From: Gilliamella sp. wkB178
Lineage (GTDB): Bacteria > Pseudomonadota > Gammaproteobacteria > Enterobacterales > Orbaceae
DNA length: 64,000 nucleotides
Reading direction: 5' to 3'
NCBI RefSeq assembly: GCF_001690705.1
Contig: NZ_LZGK01000005.1
Location: forward strand, 1-64,000
This document shows, piece after piece, positions 10,606 to 20,061 of this stretch. Position numbers and translations under genes: made by a program. The notes under the pieces are model-generated. The model had not been told where the DNA came from. It ran no database searches and saw nothing but the letters and a program-made list of their open reading frames with translations. Within the stretch, counting starts at the first letter, position 1. Each line of letters opens with the position of its first letter.

Positions 10606-12741
10606 TTAACCGATTTGACCATTATTTAAATGTTTGACTCGGCGTTTAACTTCTTCTTGTTTACCAGCATTAAATGGGCGAGCATCAGGACTACCTAAAT
10701 AACCACAGACTCGGCGAGTAACTGAAACTTTAGATGAATCATGATTACCGCAACTTGGGCAAACAAAACCTTTACTGGTGCATGAGAATTCACCAGTGTA
10801 ACCACATTCATAACACTCATCAATTGGAGTATTAGTGCCATAATAAGGGACTCGAGTATAACTGTAATCCCACACATCCTCTAACGCTTTAACATTATTG
10901 ATCATGTTTGGATATTCGCCATAACAAATAAATCCACCACTCGCAATAGCAGGATACGGTTTTTCAAACTCAATTTTTTCGTATGGATTTACTTTTTTCT
11001 CAACATCTAAATGGAAACTATTGGTATAGTAACCTTTATCTGTAACACCAGGAATTATGCCAAATTCAGCAGTATCCAAACGACAGAATCGGTCACATAA
11101 GTTTTCACTTGGTGTGCTATATAAACTAAATCCGTAGCCAGTTTCATCTTTCCACTGTTCAACAGCTTTATGTAAACGTTCAACAATAGCCACACCTTTC
11201 TCACGTAAAGTGTCACTATCAAATGGATGGGTTTTATTACCATAAAGTGCATTTAAGGTTTCGTGAATACCTATATAACCTAAAGAAATTGAGGCGCGAC
11301 CATTTTTAAATATTTCCGATACACTATCATCTTCTTTAAGTCGAACACCACAAGCTCCTTCCATATATAGAATAGGAGCAACACGAGCTTTAACACCATC
11401 TAAACGAGCTATGCGAGTCATCAAAGCCTTTTTGCATAAATCTAAACGTTCATCTAATAATTCCCAAAAACGAGTTTCATCCCCGTGCGCTTCAATGGCA
11501 ATACGTGGCAAGTTTAAGCTAATCACACCTAAATTATTACGACCATCATGGATTTGCTTTCCATCTTCTTCATATACTCCTAAAAAGCTACGGCACCCCA
11601 TTGGCGTTTTAAATGATCCTGTAACTTCTACGACTTTGTCATAATTTAAAATATCTGGATACATACGTTTACTTGCACATTCTAAAGCAAGCTGTTTAAT
11701 ATCATAATTAGTATCTTCAGGTTTATGATTGATGCCATCTTTGATCGCAAATACCAATTTAGGGAAAACTGCAGTTTTATGATTTTTACCAAGACCTTTA
11801 AGACGAATTTTTAAAATTGATTCTTGTATTAAACGTGATTCCCAGCTGGTACCCAATCCAAAACCAAAAGTAACAAATGGTGTTTGCCCATTAGCAGTAT
11901 GTAACGTATTGACTTCATATTCAAGAGATTGAAATGCATCATAACACTCTTTCTGAGTACGACTTTCTGCATAAGCTTCTGGATTGGCAATTTGCCATTC
12001 TTCAGCAACTTGTTTATGCTTCTGATAACTAATAGTTACAAATTTTGCTAAAATTTCATCAATACGATTTATAGTGGTGCCACCATAAATATGGCTAGCA
12101 ACTTGAGCTATAATCTGTGCAGTTACAGCGGTGGCGGTAGCAATAGATTTTGGAGGTTCAATTTCAGCATTTCCCATTTTGAAACCATTTGTCAACATAC
12201 CGTCTAAATCAATTAACATGCAGTTAAACATCGGGAAAAATGGCGCATAATCTAAGTCATGATAATGGATCTCTCCACAATCATGAGCTCGAGAAATTTC
12301 TTTAGGTAGTATATATTGTTTAGCATAGTGTTTAGCAACAATACCTGCGAGTAAATCACGCTGAGTTGGGATCACTTTACTGTCTTTATTAGCATTTTCA
12401 TTAAGAATCGCAACATTACTTTGTTCAATTAGTCCACGAATATCTTGGTTTAATCGACTACGTTCTTCTCGAGCACGATCTCGATCATGTCGATATTCAA
12501 TATATTTTCTTGCTAACTTCTTATAAGGACCTGACATTAATTGATTTTCAACAGCATTTTGGATCTCATTAATGTCTACACTCTCACGTTCAGACATTTG
12601 ATTAGTGACTACACGGGCAACCGCTGCACAATAATCAGAATCATTAACATTCGCGGCTACCGCCGCTTTAACTATGGCATCTCTGATTCGTGTCTCATTA
12701 AATGCAGTTTGACAACCATCACGTTTAATTACTACAGGCAT
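10606..12741 (-). CDS. nrdD: Anaerobic (class III) ribonucleoside-triphosphate reductase NrdD
   Basis: Reduces ribonucleoside triphosphates to dNTPs with formate as reductant. The 711-residue length matches the family (E. coli 712). An N-terminal ATP-cone (VIKRDGCQTAFNETRI) is followed by the catalytic barrel. The C-terminal zinc site comprises two CxxC pairs (CYEC and CPSC, about residues 643-665). The glycyl radical site is in RVCGYLG (Gly about 680). I use the ATG at 12741, five bases after GGAG; an in-frame GTG two codons earlier lies within that ribosome site. Two NrdR boxes lie upstream. Confidence 0.97.
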   Translation of the reverse strand: MPVVIKRDGCQTAFNETRIRDAIVKAAVAANVNDSDYCAAVARVVTNQMSERESVDINEIQNAVENQLMSGPYKKLARKYIEYRHDRDRAREERSRLNQDIRGLIEQSNVAILNENANKDSKVIPTQRDLLAGIVAKHYAKQYILPKEISRAHDCGEIHYHDLDYAPFFPMFNCMLIDLDGMLTNGFKMGNAEIEPPKSIATATAVTAQIIAQVASHIYGGTTINRIDEILAKFVTISYQKHKQVAEEWQIANPEAYAESRTQKECYDAFQSLEYEVNTLHTANGQTPFVTFGFGLGTSWESRLIQESILKIRLKGLGKNHKTAVFPKLVFAIKDGINHKPEDTNYDIKQLALECASKRMYPDILNYDKVVEVTGSFKTPMGCRSFLGVYEEDGKQIHDGRNNLGVISLNLPRIAIEAHGDETRFWELLDERLDLCKKALMTRIARLDGVKARVAPILYMEGACGVRLKEDDSVSEIFKNGRASISLGYIGIHETLNALYGNKTHPFDSDTLREKGVAIVERLHKAVEQWKDETGYGFSLYSTPSENLCDRFCRLDTAEFGIIPGVTDKGYYTNSFHLDVEKKVNPYEKIEFEKPYPAIASGGFICYGEYPNMINNVKALEDVWDYSYTRVPYYGTNTPIDECYECGYTGEFSCTSKGFVCPSCGNHDSSKVSVTRRVCGYLGSPDARPFNAGKQEEVKRRVKHLNNGQIG

Positions 12742-12888
12742 AACCACTCCTTAACATTCATTCTTAATTACCTCATAATAGAGGTTTTTATAGCAACATT
12801 AATATTCCTGTTATAATTTAAACAACTATTTTTATCAGAATATTATTCTCTTTTTTAATATAGACAGAGACTTTACATTACTTAAAGA

Positions 12889-12904
12889 ACACTATATATA
12901 GTGA
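12889..12904. promoter_or_regulatory. NrdR box 1 upstream of nrdDG
   Basis: ACACTATATATAGTGA fits the NrdR consensus (acaCwAtATaTwgtgt) at all but the last position. NrdR is the ATP/dATP-sensing repressor of ribonucleotide reductase genes. The box lies about 150 bp upstream of the nrdD start codon. Confidence 0.8.
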
Positions 12905-12919
12905 ATTTATAGTGATTAT

Positions 12920-12935
12920 ACACTGTATATTGTGT
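12920..12935. promoter_or_regulatory. NrdR box 2 upstream of nrdDG
   Basis: ACACTGTATATTGTGT is a second match to the NrdR box. Its centre is 31 bp from that of box 1, three helical turns, the spacing usual for paired NrdR sites. The rest of the 12742-13109 spacer is AT-rich; the nrdDG core promoter should lie between the boxes and 12742, but I cannot fix its hexamers. Confidence 0.8.
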
Positions 12936-13109
12936 TTTGCTAGATTTTTTAATAAATAAATTATTTGACAGCTAATAGGCTAATAATTACAAGTATTTCT
13001 TAAAAAGAATCAACTTTGGTGATTAATTAAGATATGAAATTAAATAGAGTACAAGAACTATCTTGCACTCTTATTAATTATTGAAAAGCAGAGATTATCG
13101 ACTATAAGA

Positions 13110-14525
13110 TTACGGTTTAATACTCAACCAATCGGTATGGAATGTACCTTCCTTGTCAATACGCCTATAAGTATGAGCCCCAAAATAATCTCTCTGTGCT
13201 TGAATTAAATTGGCAGGTAATACTGCTGAACGATAACTATCGTAATAAGCAATTGCAGCTGATAAGGTTGGAACAGCAATCCCTTGTTGCACAGCTAAAC
13301 AAACCACATCACGTAAAGATTGTTGGTAAGCTTCGACCATTTGCTTAAAATAAGGAGTTAATAACAAATTATCAATGTTATGGTTACCTACATAAGCATC
13401 GGTAATTTTTTGTAAGAATTGTGCCCGGATAATGCAACCAGCTCTAAAAATTTTAGCTATTTCACCATAATTCAAATGCCAATTATATTGTTCAGACGCT
13501 GCCTTTAATTGAGCAAAACCTTGTGCATATGAGATAATTTTACTCATATATAGAGCTTTACGTACTTTCTCAATTAATTCTTTCTTATCCCCTGAATAAT
13601 TACTTGATTTTGGTCCTTTTAACACTTTTGCAGCGACGACGCGTTGATCTTTAATCGCAGAAATATAACGTGCAAATACTGATTCAGTAATTAATGACAA
13701 AGGTTCACCCAAGTCTAAAGCACTTTGGCTTGTCCATTTACCGGTACCTTTATTACCTGCGGCATCTAAAATCATATCAATTAAGTAATTGCCTGTTTCA
13801 TCTTTATATTTAAAGATATCTGCAGTAATTTCAATTAAATAGCTATCCAACTCGCCTTTATTCCACTCAGTAAAAACGTTAGCAAGTTCTTCATTAGTTA
13901 AACCTACCACATGTTTTAAAACAGAGTAACTTTCTGCAATAAGTTGCATATCACCATATTCAATGCCGTTATGTGCCATTTTGACATAATGACCAGCACC
14001 ATCAGGACCAATATAAGTAACACAGGGTTCACCATTATATGTCGCCGCAATTTTTTCCAAAATAGGAGCAACTAAATTATAGGCCTCTTTTTGACCACCA
14101 GGCATAATTGAAGGACCTTTCAATGCTCCCTCTTCACCACCAGAAACACCTGCACCTATAAAATTAAAACCTTCATCAGAAAGCAACTTATTTCGACGAA
14201 TTGTATCCTCGAAGTAAGCATTACCACCGTCAATAATAATATCACCTTTATCTAATAATGGGCGTAACTCATCAATCACTGCATCAGTGCCTTTACCTGC
14301 TTGCACCATGATAAGTATCCGCCGTGGCTTTGCCAAAGAATTGACAAAATCTTCAATTGTAAAATAAGGAACCAACTGTTTATCAGAATGTTCGGCCATT
14401 ACTTCTTCTGTTTTTTCTTTAGAACGGTTATAAATAGAAACAGAAAATCCTCGACTTTCAATATTAAGTGCTAGATTTCGCCCCATAACCGCCATTCCAA
14501 TAACACCGATTTGTTGTTTAGACAT
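13110..14525 (-). CDS. gnd: 6-phosphogluconate dehydrogenase (decarboxylating)
   Basis: Oxidises 6-phosphogluconate to ribulose 5-phosphate, CO2 and NADPH in the oxidative pentose phosphate pathway. 471 residues (E. coli 468). The N-terminal Rossmann motif is [16 protein letters not shown] (about residues 7-22). The catalytic region has [16 protein letters not shown] (about 128-143) and [14 protein letters not shown] (with the catalytic Lys and His-Asn). The C-terminal tail FHTDWL is present. A strong AAAGGAG precedes the ATG. The gene is monocistronic, between nrdD and rho. Confidence 0.97.
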   Translation of the reverse strand: MSKQQIGVIGMAVMGRNLALNIESRGFSVSIYNRSKEKTEEVMAEHSDKQLVPYFTIEDFVNSLAKPRRILIMVQAGKGTDAVIDELRPLLDKGDIIIDGGNAYFEDTIRRNKLLSDEGFNFIGAGVSGGEEGALKGPSIMPGGQKEAYNLVAPILEKIAATYNGEPCVTYIGPDGAGHYVKMAHNGIEYGDMQLIAESYSVLKHVVGLTNEELANVFTEWNKGELDSYLIEITADIFKYKDETGNYLIDMILDAAGNKGTGKWTSQSALDLGEPLSLITESVFARYISAIKDQRVVAAKVLKGPKSSNYSGDKKELIEKVRKALYMSKIISYAQGFAQLKAASEQYNWHLNYGEIAKIFRAGCIIRAQFLQKITDAYVGNHNIDNLLLTPYFKQMVEAYQQSLRDVVCLAVQQGIAVPTLSAAIAYYDSYRSAVLPANLIQAQRDYFGAHTYRRIDKEGTFHTDWLSIKP

Positions 14526-14624
14526 GATTTGGCTCCTTTAATTAATCGCATATAACCTTAATAATAAGGTGTTAACAACAACCTAAATAAATTCAGTACA
14601 AATAATACTCATATATTTTGCCAT

Positions 14625-14650
14625 AAAAAAACCGTATCAATAAATACGGC
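14625..14650 (-). terminator. Rho-independent terminator of the rho gene
   Basis: On the minus strand, CCGTAT and ATACGG (14644-14649 and 14632-14637) pair around a 6-nt loop and are followed by seven T residues. It lies 33 bp beyond the rho stop codon. Confidence 0.8.
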
Positions 14651-14682
14651 TTTCTTTAGCTACTTTATCATAATTACAACTA

Positions 14683-15945
14683 TCATGAACGCTTCATCAT
14701 TTCGAAAAACTCGTCATTAGTTTTCGTCATGGCAAGTTTATCAATTAGGAATTCCATTGCATCAATTTCACCCATAGGGTTGAGAATTTTACGTAAAATC
14801 CACATTTTTTGTAATTCATCTGGCGAAGTCATTAAATCTTCTTTACGAGTACCAGAGCGATTAAAATCAATCGCAGGAAATACCCGACGTTCAGCAATTT
14901 TACGCGATAAATGGACTTCCATATTACCCGTACCTTTGAACTCTTCGTAAATAACTTCATCCATTTTGGAACCTGTATCAATAAGAGCCGTTGCAATAAT
15001 GGTTAAACTACCACCTTCTTCTACATTACGTGCGGCCCCAAAAAAACGTTTTGGACGATGCAAGGCATTAGCATCCACACCACCAGTCAATACTTTACCG
15101 GATGAAGGAACAACAGTATTATATGCTCTAGCTAAACGTGTAATTGAATCTAATAAAATAATCACATCTTTTTTATGCTCAACCAGACGTTTGGCGCGTT
15201 CAATAACCATCTCCGCAACTTGAACATGCCTTGCTGCAGGCTCATCAAATGTTGAGGCTACGACTTCACCTTTAACTAACCGCTGCATTTCGGTTACTTC
15301 TTCTGGACGTTCATCAATCATTAATACAACTAATTCACATTCAGGATGATTTACCGCTAAACTTTGAGCTATATTTTGTAGTAACATAGTTTTACCAGCT
15401 TTAGGCGGGGCTACAATCAAACCGCGTTGACCTTTACCGATTGGAGAAGCCAAATCAAGCACTCTCGCAGTAATGTCTTCAGTCGAACCATTACCACGTT
15501 CCATACGTAAGCGAGAATTAGGATGAAGGGGAGTTAAGTTTTCAAATAGGATTTTATTGCGGGCATCTTCAGGTTTATCATGATTTACTTCATTAACTTT
15601 CAGTAAAGCAAAATAACGCTCACCTTCTTTTGGCGGTCGGATTTTACCAGCTATAGTATCACCCGTTCTTAAATTAAATCGCCGAATTTGACTTGGCGAT
15701 ACATAAATATCATCTGGTCCAGCTAAATAAGAACTATCCGCTGAACGTAAAAATCCAAATCCATCTTGCAAAATTTCCAGAACACCATCACCAAAAATAT
15801 CTTCACCACTTTTAGCATGTTGTTTAAGGATCGCAAAAATAATGTCTTGTTTTCTAAGGCGGGCTAGATTTTCAAGCCCCATCTTTTTTTCACCAAGCGT
15901 TACCAACTCGGAAACAGAAGTGTTTTTTAATTCAGTTAAATTCAT
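14683..15945 (-). CDS. rho: Transcription termination factor Rho
   Basis: A 420-residue hexameric RNA-dependent ATPase that terminates transcription. The N-terminal cold-shock-like RNA-binding domain includes [28 protein letters not shown] (given here only as the start and end of a block at about residues 62-90). Walker A is [10 protein letters not shown] (about 175-184), Walker B is [12 protein letters not shown] (about 210-221), and the secondary RNA-binding Q/R-loop region is present. Length and motifs match E. coli Rho (419). No rhoL-like leader ORF was recognised in the 365-bp upstream spacer. The trxA-rho order is as in E. coli. Confidence 0.98.
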   Translation of the reverse strand: MNLTELKNTSVSELVTLGEKKMGLENLARLRKQDIIFAILKQHAKSGEDIFGDGVLEILQDGFGFLRSADSSYLAGPDDIYVSPSQIRRFNLRTGDTIAGKIRPPKEGERYFALLKVNEVNHDKPEDARNKILFENLTPLHPNSRLRMERGNGSTEDITARVLDLASPIGKGQRGLIVAPPKAGKTMLLQNIAQSLAVNHPECELVVLMIDERPEEVTEMQRLVKGEVVASTFDEPAARHVQVAEMVIERAKRLVEHKKDVIILLDSITRLARAYNTVVPSSGKVLTGGVDANALHRPKRFFGAARNVEEGGSLTIIATALIDTGSKMDEVIYEEFKGTGNMEVHLSRKIAERRVFPAIDFNRSGTRKEDLMTSPDELQKMWILRKILNPMGEIDAMEFLIDKLAMTKTNDEFFEMMKRS

Positions 15946-16310
15946 AATTTTAAAAAATTCTTGAGGATAAAATTGATATGTTTACAGCTAATGCTTGTTT
16001 TGTATATTTGTTTCATTTATTTATTAAATTTCACTCTTTCTGACAACTAAATGTTATTGTTTATGAAACTGTCAATGATATTAAATGTCTGAAAATAGAA
16101 TTTTTTATCACTTTATCAAGAACAACAATGAATGGCAGAAAGGCTTTTTCGTAAGAAAGTTGCAATGTACACTAAAAATAGAATAATGTCTACACTTAAT
16201 TAAGTATGTTTTTAGCTCAATAATGTTTAGCTATTCTGTGGTCATTAAGAGTAATCCACAAGGCATTACTCTTAAAATTTTGTAGCAATATAGATATAGC
16301 TATTAAGCTA
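15946..16310. other. rho leader / trxA-rho spacer, with an 11-bp inverted repeat
   Basis: 365 bp without a credible ORF, presumably holding the rho promoter and a long untranslated leader. E. coli rho has a comparable leader that is autoregulated by Rho itself; the same is possible here but not shown. The only clear structure is the perfect inverted repeat TTAAGAGTAAT (16245-16255) and ATTACTCTTAA (16265-16275) with a 9-nt loop. It sits just downstream of trxA and is probably its transcription terminator or an RNA-end structure, although no long T run follows on the minus strand. Confidence 0.5.
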
Positions 16311-16637
16311 TTATAAATGGGCTTCTATAAAGTTTTTAAGTTGTAGTTTAGACAAGGCACCGACTTGAGTTGCAACTACTTGACCATTTTTAAAAATCAA
16401 CAAGGTAGGAATTCCACGAATACCAAACTTAGGTGACACATTCGGATTTTCTTCAACATTTAATTTAGCAAATATAATTTTATCACTATATTCTTGAGCT
16501 ATTTCTTCTAAAATTGGCGCTACCATTTTACAAGGACCACACCATTCTGCCCAAAAATCAACTAATACCGGTTTGGTCGGATCATTGATAGTTTTATCGA
16601 AATTTGCCTCTGAAAGTGAAATAATATTTTTACTCAT
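16311..16637 (-). CDS. trxA: Thioredoxin 1
   Basis: A 108-residue cytosolic disulfide reductase with the active site WCGPCK (C33 and C36) and the cis-proline in [10 protein letters not shown] (about residues 72-81). It reduces ribonucleotide reductase, PAPS reductase and others. The start is the ATG at 16637 with GGAG 9 nt upstream. An in-frame TTG at 16652 overlaps the GGAG and is rejected. Its place between rho and a divergent rhlB is the E. coli order. Confidence 0.97.
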   Translation of the reverse strand: MSKNIISLSEANFDKTINDPTKPVLVDFWAEWCGPCKMVAPILEEIAQEYSDKIIFAKLNVEENPNVSPKFGIRGIPTLLIFKNGQVVATQVGALSKLQLKNFIEAHL

Positions 16638-16747
16638 TGAGTTTATCTCCAAATTTAAATTTGTGCTAATCTTAAGAAATTTTATATTTTTTTACTAGCG
16701 ATTAATACAATAGGACATAATTATTAGTGATGTTGAGGTTCCTAATA

Positions 16748-16756
16748 TGTTATAAT
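16748..16756 (+). promoter_or_regulatory. Extended -10 promoter for rhlB
   Basis: TG-T-TATAAT (TG at 16748-16749, TATAAT at 16751-16756) is a consensus extended -10 element. No good -35 is present at 17 bp. Transcription would start about 16763, after the upstream in-frame ATG at 16727, which supports the downstream rhlB start at 16790. Confidence 0.55.
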
Positions 16757-16789
16757 CAAAAAACTTTGATAATTATACTTGAAACCACT

Positions 16790-18019
16790 ATGATTCAATC
16801 ATATCTAACCCAAACAACTTTTAGTCAGTTCCCTTTGCACCCTTTAGTCTTAAAAGCATTAGAAAAACAAGGTTTTATAAATTGTACTCCGATTCAAGAA
16901 AAGACATTACCTTTAACCAGTAAAGGTATTGATATTGCCGGACAAGGGCAAACAGGAACAGGCAAAACAATTGCGTTTTTGGCATCAACTTTTAATTATT
17001 TATTGAATCATGCGCCATTACCTGAACATAAAACCAACCAACCACGAGCTATCATTATTGCACCAACCCGTGAATTGGTGGTACAAATATTCCATGATGC
17101 TGAAGCACTATCGTCAGAAACTGGCATTAAACTAGGATTGGCCTTTGGTGGTGATGGTTATGACAAACAATTAAAAATGTTAGCTGCAGGTGTAGATATT
17201 TTAATTGCAACAACTGGCAGATTAATTGATTACGCTAAACAAAATTATATCAATCTAGATGCCATCCAAGTAGCAGTATTAGACGAAGCTGATCGCATGT
17301 TTGACTTAGGGTTTATACGTGATGTTCGTTGGATTTTTAAACATATAACACCGCCACAACAACGTTTAACCATGTTATTTTCAGCTACGCTTACTCATAG
17401 TGTTCGTGAACTAGCCTTTGAACATATGAATAATCCGCAGTATGTTGAAGTAGAGCCTGAACAAAAAATTGGCCATCGAATCAAAGAAGAACTATTTTTC
17501 CCATCAAATGAGGATAAATTAGCCTTATTGCAAACTTTAATTGAAGAAGAGTGGCCTGAACGGTGTATTGTATTTGCCAATACTAAAGTTGCATGCGAAA
17601 AAATTTGGCGCCATCTAGTTGCAGATGGTCACCGTGTTGGCTTACTAACAGGTGATATTGCTCAGAAAAAACGGTTAGCTATTTTACAACAGTTTACAAG
17701 AGGTGATCTTGATATTTTAGTTGCTACTGATGTTGCCGCTCGTGGCTTACATATTCCTAATGTTACTCATGTATTTAATTATGATCTTCCTGATGATTGT
17801 GATGATTATAGGCATCGCATAGGCCGCACTGGCCGTGCCGGAGCCGAGGGTAACTCCATTTCATTGGCTTGCGAACGTTATTCACAAAATCTACCTGCAA
17901 TTGAAAAAGCTATTGAACATTCCATTCCAGTTAGCCAATATGATCCATCGGCATTATTAGTTAATTTACCGACACCTAAGGTATTCAATAAAAGAGCACC
18001 TCGTCGACGCCCAACCTAA
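16790..18019 (+). CDS. rhlB: ATP-dependent RNA helicase RhlB
   Basis: A 409-residue DEAD-box helicase, a component of the RNA degradosome through RNase E binding. Motifs in order: Q motif ([14 protein letters not shown]), Walker A GQTGTGKT (about 48-55), [19 protein letters not shown] ([10 protein letters not shown], about 163-172), SAT (FSATL), and the C-terminal [10 protein letters not shown]. The start at 16790 gives [14 protein letters not shown], aligned with the E. coli N-terminus; a longer frame from 16727 would add 21 residues ahead of the promoter. The C-terminal tail after the helicase core is short and basic (KRAPRRRPT) compared with E. coli. Confidence 0.95.
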   Translation: MIQSYLTQTTFSQFPLHPLVLKALEKQGFINCTPIQEKTLPLTSKGIDIAGQGQTGTGKTIAFLASTFNYLLNHAPLPEHKTNQPRAIIIAPTRELVVQIFHDAEALSSETGIKLGLAFGGDGYDKQLKMLAAGVDILIATTGRLIDYAKQNYINLDAIQVAVLDEADRMFDLGFIRDVRWIFKHITPPQQRLTMLFSATLTHSVRELAFEHMNNPQYVEVEPEQKIGHRIKEELFFPSNEDKLALLQTLIEEEWPERCIVFANTKVACEKIWRHLVADGHRVGLLTGDIAQKKRLAILQQFTRGDLDILVATDVAARGLHIPNVTHVFNYDLPDDCDDYRHRIGRTGRAGAEGNSISLACERYSQNLPAIEKAIEHSIPVSQYDPSALLVNLPTPKVFNKRAPRRRPT

Positions 18020-18152
18020 AAGAAAATAACTGGCATATTATAAAAATATAATAGATAACTAAAACCCCATTTGACAATGGAATAAATATATGCAGATAGT
18101 CACTATTTTATAATGATGCTATAACTAATATGATACTTTCAATATCAGTTAG

Positions 18153-18770
18153 TTATGCCTTTTTAGACATATCTTCAAGAAAGCATCGATAATTCAATTT
18201 TATTTCATCTTTTGTTGATTGAGATAGTGATGCAACGTGCCGCCGGTGTAATGAAGCATATAAAATAAATAAAATATTAATTGAAATGCCTGCTTTTTTA
18301 GTTTTTATTCTATGGTAAGCTTCAAGATAACCGATTTCATAAAATATTGGTATATTTATAATACCAACACTAAATAATAATCTTTCTAGCGATAATGTCA
18401 TACTGGGCAATTCTTTTATGCGTTGTTCCTTAATTTTGTTTTTTTCTTTTTGTTCATATTCTGCGCATTCAATTACCATTTTTACAATAGTATGTAATTT
18501 TTTACGATCATGAAATAATTCATCACTAACTTTATAATAATCAAGTAATTTAGTTGAAATACCTGCTGGTAAACTTAATGGTTGCATACCTGACTCAATA
18601 AATAGGGAACGATAATTTGAATGACCTCTTAAATAAAGGTCGCCTTTTCCAATCCAACCAAACATTATTTCTCTACTACTAATACTAAAACCTCCAAAAA
18701 AAGTTTTAATTGAGATTTCACCTAACCAAGAAAACTCATCTCGTATTTTATCTGTCAATTTTATATTCAT
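18153..18770 (-). CDS. sxy: Competence regulator Sxy/TfoX
   Basis: A 205-residue protein with the TfoX N-terminal domain (IKTFFGGFSISSREIMFGWI..GDLYLRG, about residues 21-50) and the TfoX C-terminal domain beginning LPSMTLSLERLLFSVGI (about 117-133). Length and layout match E. coli Sxy (209). In Haemophilus and E. coli, Sxy acts with CRP at CRP-S sites to turn on DNA-uptake genes. Its presence implies a regulated natural-transformation programme in this organism. GAGG lies 6 bp before the ATG. Downstream is rhlB, convergent. Confidence 0.88.
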   Translation of the reverse strand: MNIKLTDKIRDEFSWLGEISIKTFFGGFSISSREIMFGWIGKGDLYLRGHSNYRSLFIESGMQPLSLPAGISTKLLDYYKVSDELFHDRKKLHTIVKMVIECAEYEQKEKNKIKEQRIKELPSMTLSLERLLFSVGIINIPIFYEIGYLEAYHRIKTKKAGISINILFILYASLHRRHVASLSQSTKDEIKLNYRCFLEDMSKKA

Positions 18771-19074
18771 AATTTACCTCATTCCATTTATTGTTTTAAA
18801 TAACATAAATCACTTACTTTTAATTTAAAACTATAGTATTTTTTCGAATACTCAACCTGTTTTTGCCTTAGATTCATCATTATGAGATCTACCTTCCATA
18901 AATGAATATTAATAATATTATTACTTGCTAAAATAATTTTTTACGAGATAGTGTTATACTGGAGGAATATAATAAAACGAATTAAATAATTCTTTAACAT
19001 TGTTATTCACTTGCAATAATTATACAATCACAGGCAATTAATTAATAAGATTCACTTTTATCCGATAAAATCAC
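18771..19074. other. Divergent spacer between sxy and a secreted-protein gene
   Basis: 304 bp of AT-rich sequence containing both promoters. In other species the sxy leader folds into a translation-limiting structure. Here the only short inverted repeat seen is AGTATT...AATACT at about 18835-18852. No CRP-S-like TGCGA...TCGCA site was found by eye. Confidence 0.35.
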
Positions 19075-19698
19075 ATGGCAAAAAAAATTGTTATTTTATT
19101 TTTACTACTTAGTTCATTTGTTGCATCTGCTGATAAACCACCGCTTCTTGAATCTTTAGCGTCTTGTAATCCTAATTTCTTTAAACAACTCTATGAAAAT
19201 AAAGATGAATTAATTAAACATGCTGAAATAAAAATTTTTGATAAAGATCAATCGTATATACCTGTTCCTAATCGCGGAGATAGCACTAAAAACTACGTTT
19301 ATTTTTCTACTCCTATTATGTACAAAGATTTAGTTATAAAAGGATATTACGATAGTGCGATGGATCTTCATAAAATTGGTAAATATTATTTTTGGGGATT
19401 TATCATTGATAATGATATCAAACAAATTAAAAACACATTAAATTTCTTAGATTGGAAGGAAATGGAAGATAATTTACTTTATATAGCTAATCCAATGATT
19501 CGCCACATTAGTGATAATGTTCAAACTTGGCATCATAATACAGGTACTGTTGTTGGTGTAAAAACCATTCCAGCACCAGATACTACTGAAAAATTATTAT
19601 TACTGGAAAAAAGCGAAAATATGACGCTATTCATTTGTTCAATTCAAGGTGTGGTTACGCCTGAGTTATTAAAACAAGAACGACCCGATATCCAGTAA
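19075..19698 (+). CDS. Exported protein of unknown function
   Basis: A 207-residue protein with a classical signal peptide: MAKK, a hydrophobic core of about 13 residues, and probable cleavage after ASA at residue 19. The mature protein has two cysteines (SCNPNFF near its start, LFICSIQG near its end), consistent with one disulfide. It is rich in Lys, Asp and aromatic residues and lacks membrane segments, so it is likely periplasmic or secreted. I do not recognise the family. There is no clear Shine-Dalgarno before the ATG. The stop falls one base before the end of glnB on the other strand, so the genes converge with no spacer. Confidence 0.75.
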   Translation: MAKKIVILFLLLSSFVASADKPPLLESLASCNPNFFKQLYENKDELIKHAEIKIFDKDQSYIPVPNRGDSTKNYVYFSTPIMYKDLVIKGYYDSAMDLHKIGKYYFWGFIIDNDIKQIKNTLNFLDWKEMEDNLLYIANPMIRHISDNVQTWHHNTGTVVGVKTIPAPDTTEKLLLLEKSENMTLFICSIQGVVTPELLKQERPDIQ

Positions 19699-19699
19699 A

Positions 19700-20050
<351 letters not shown>

Positions 20051-20061
20051 TTAATTCGAGA

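Noticed and set aside
16727-16789. N-terminal extension of rhlB by 21 residues
   Set aside because: It starts upstream of the extended -10 promoter and is not conserved with known RhlB.
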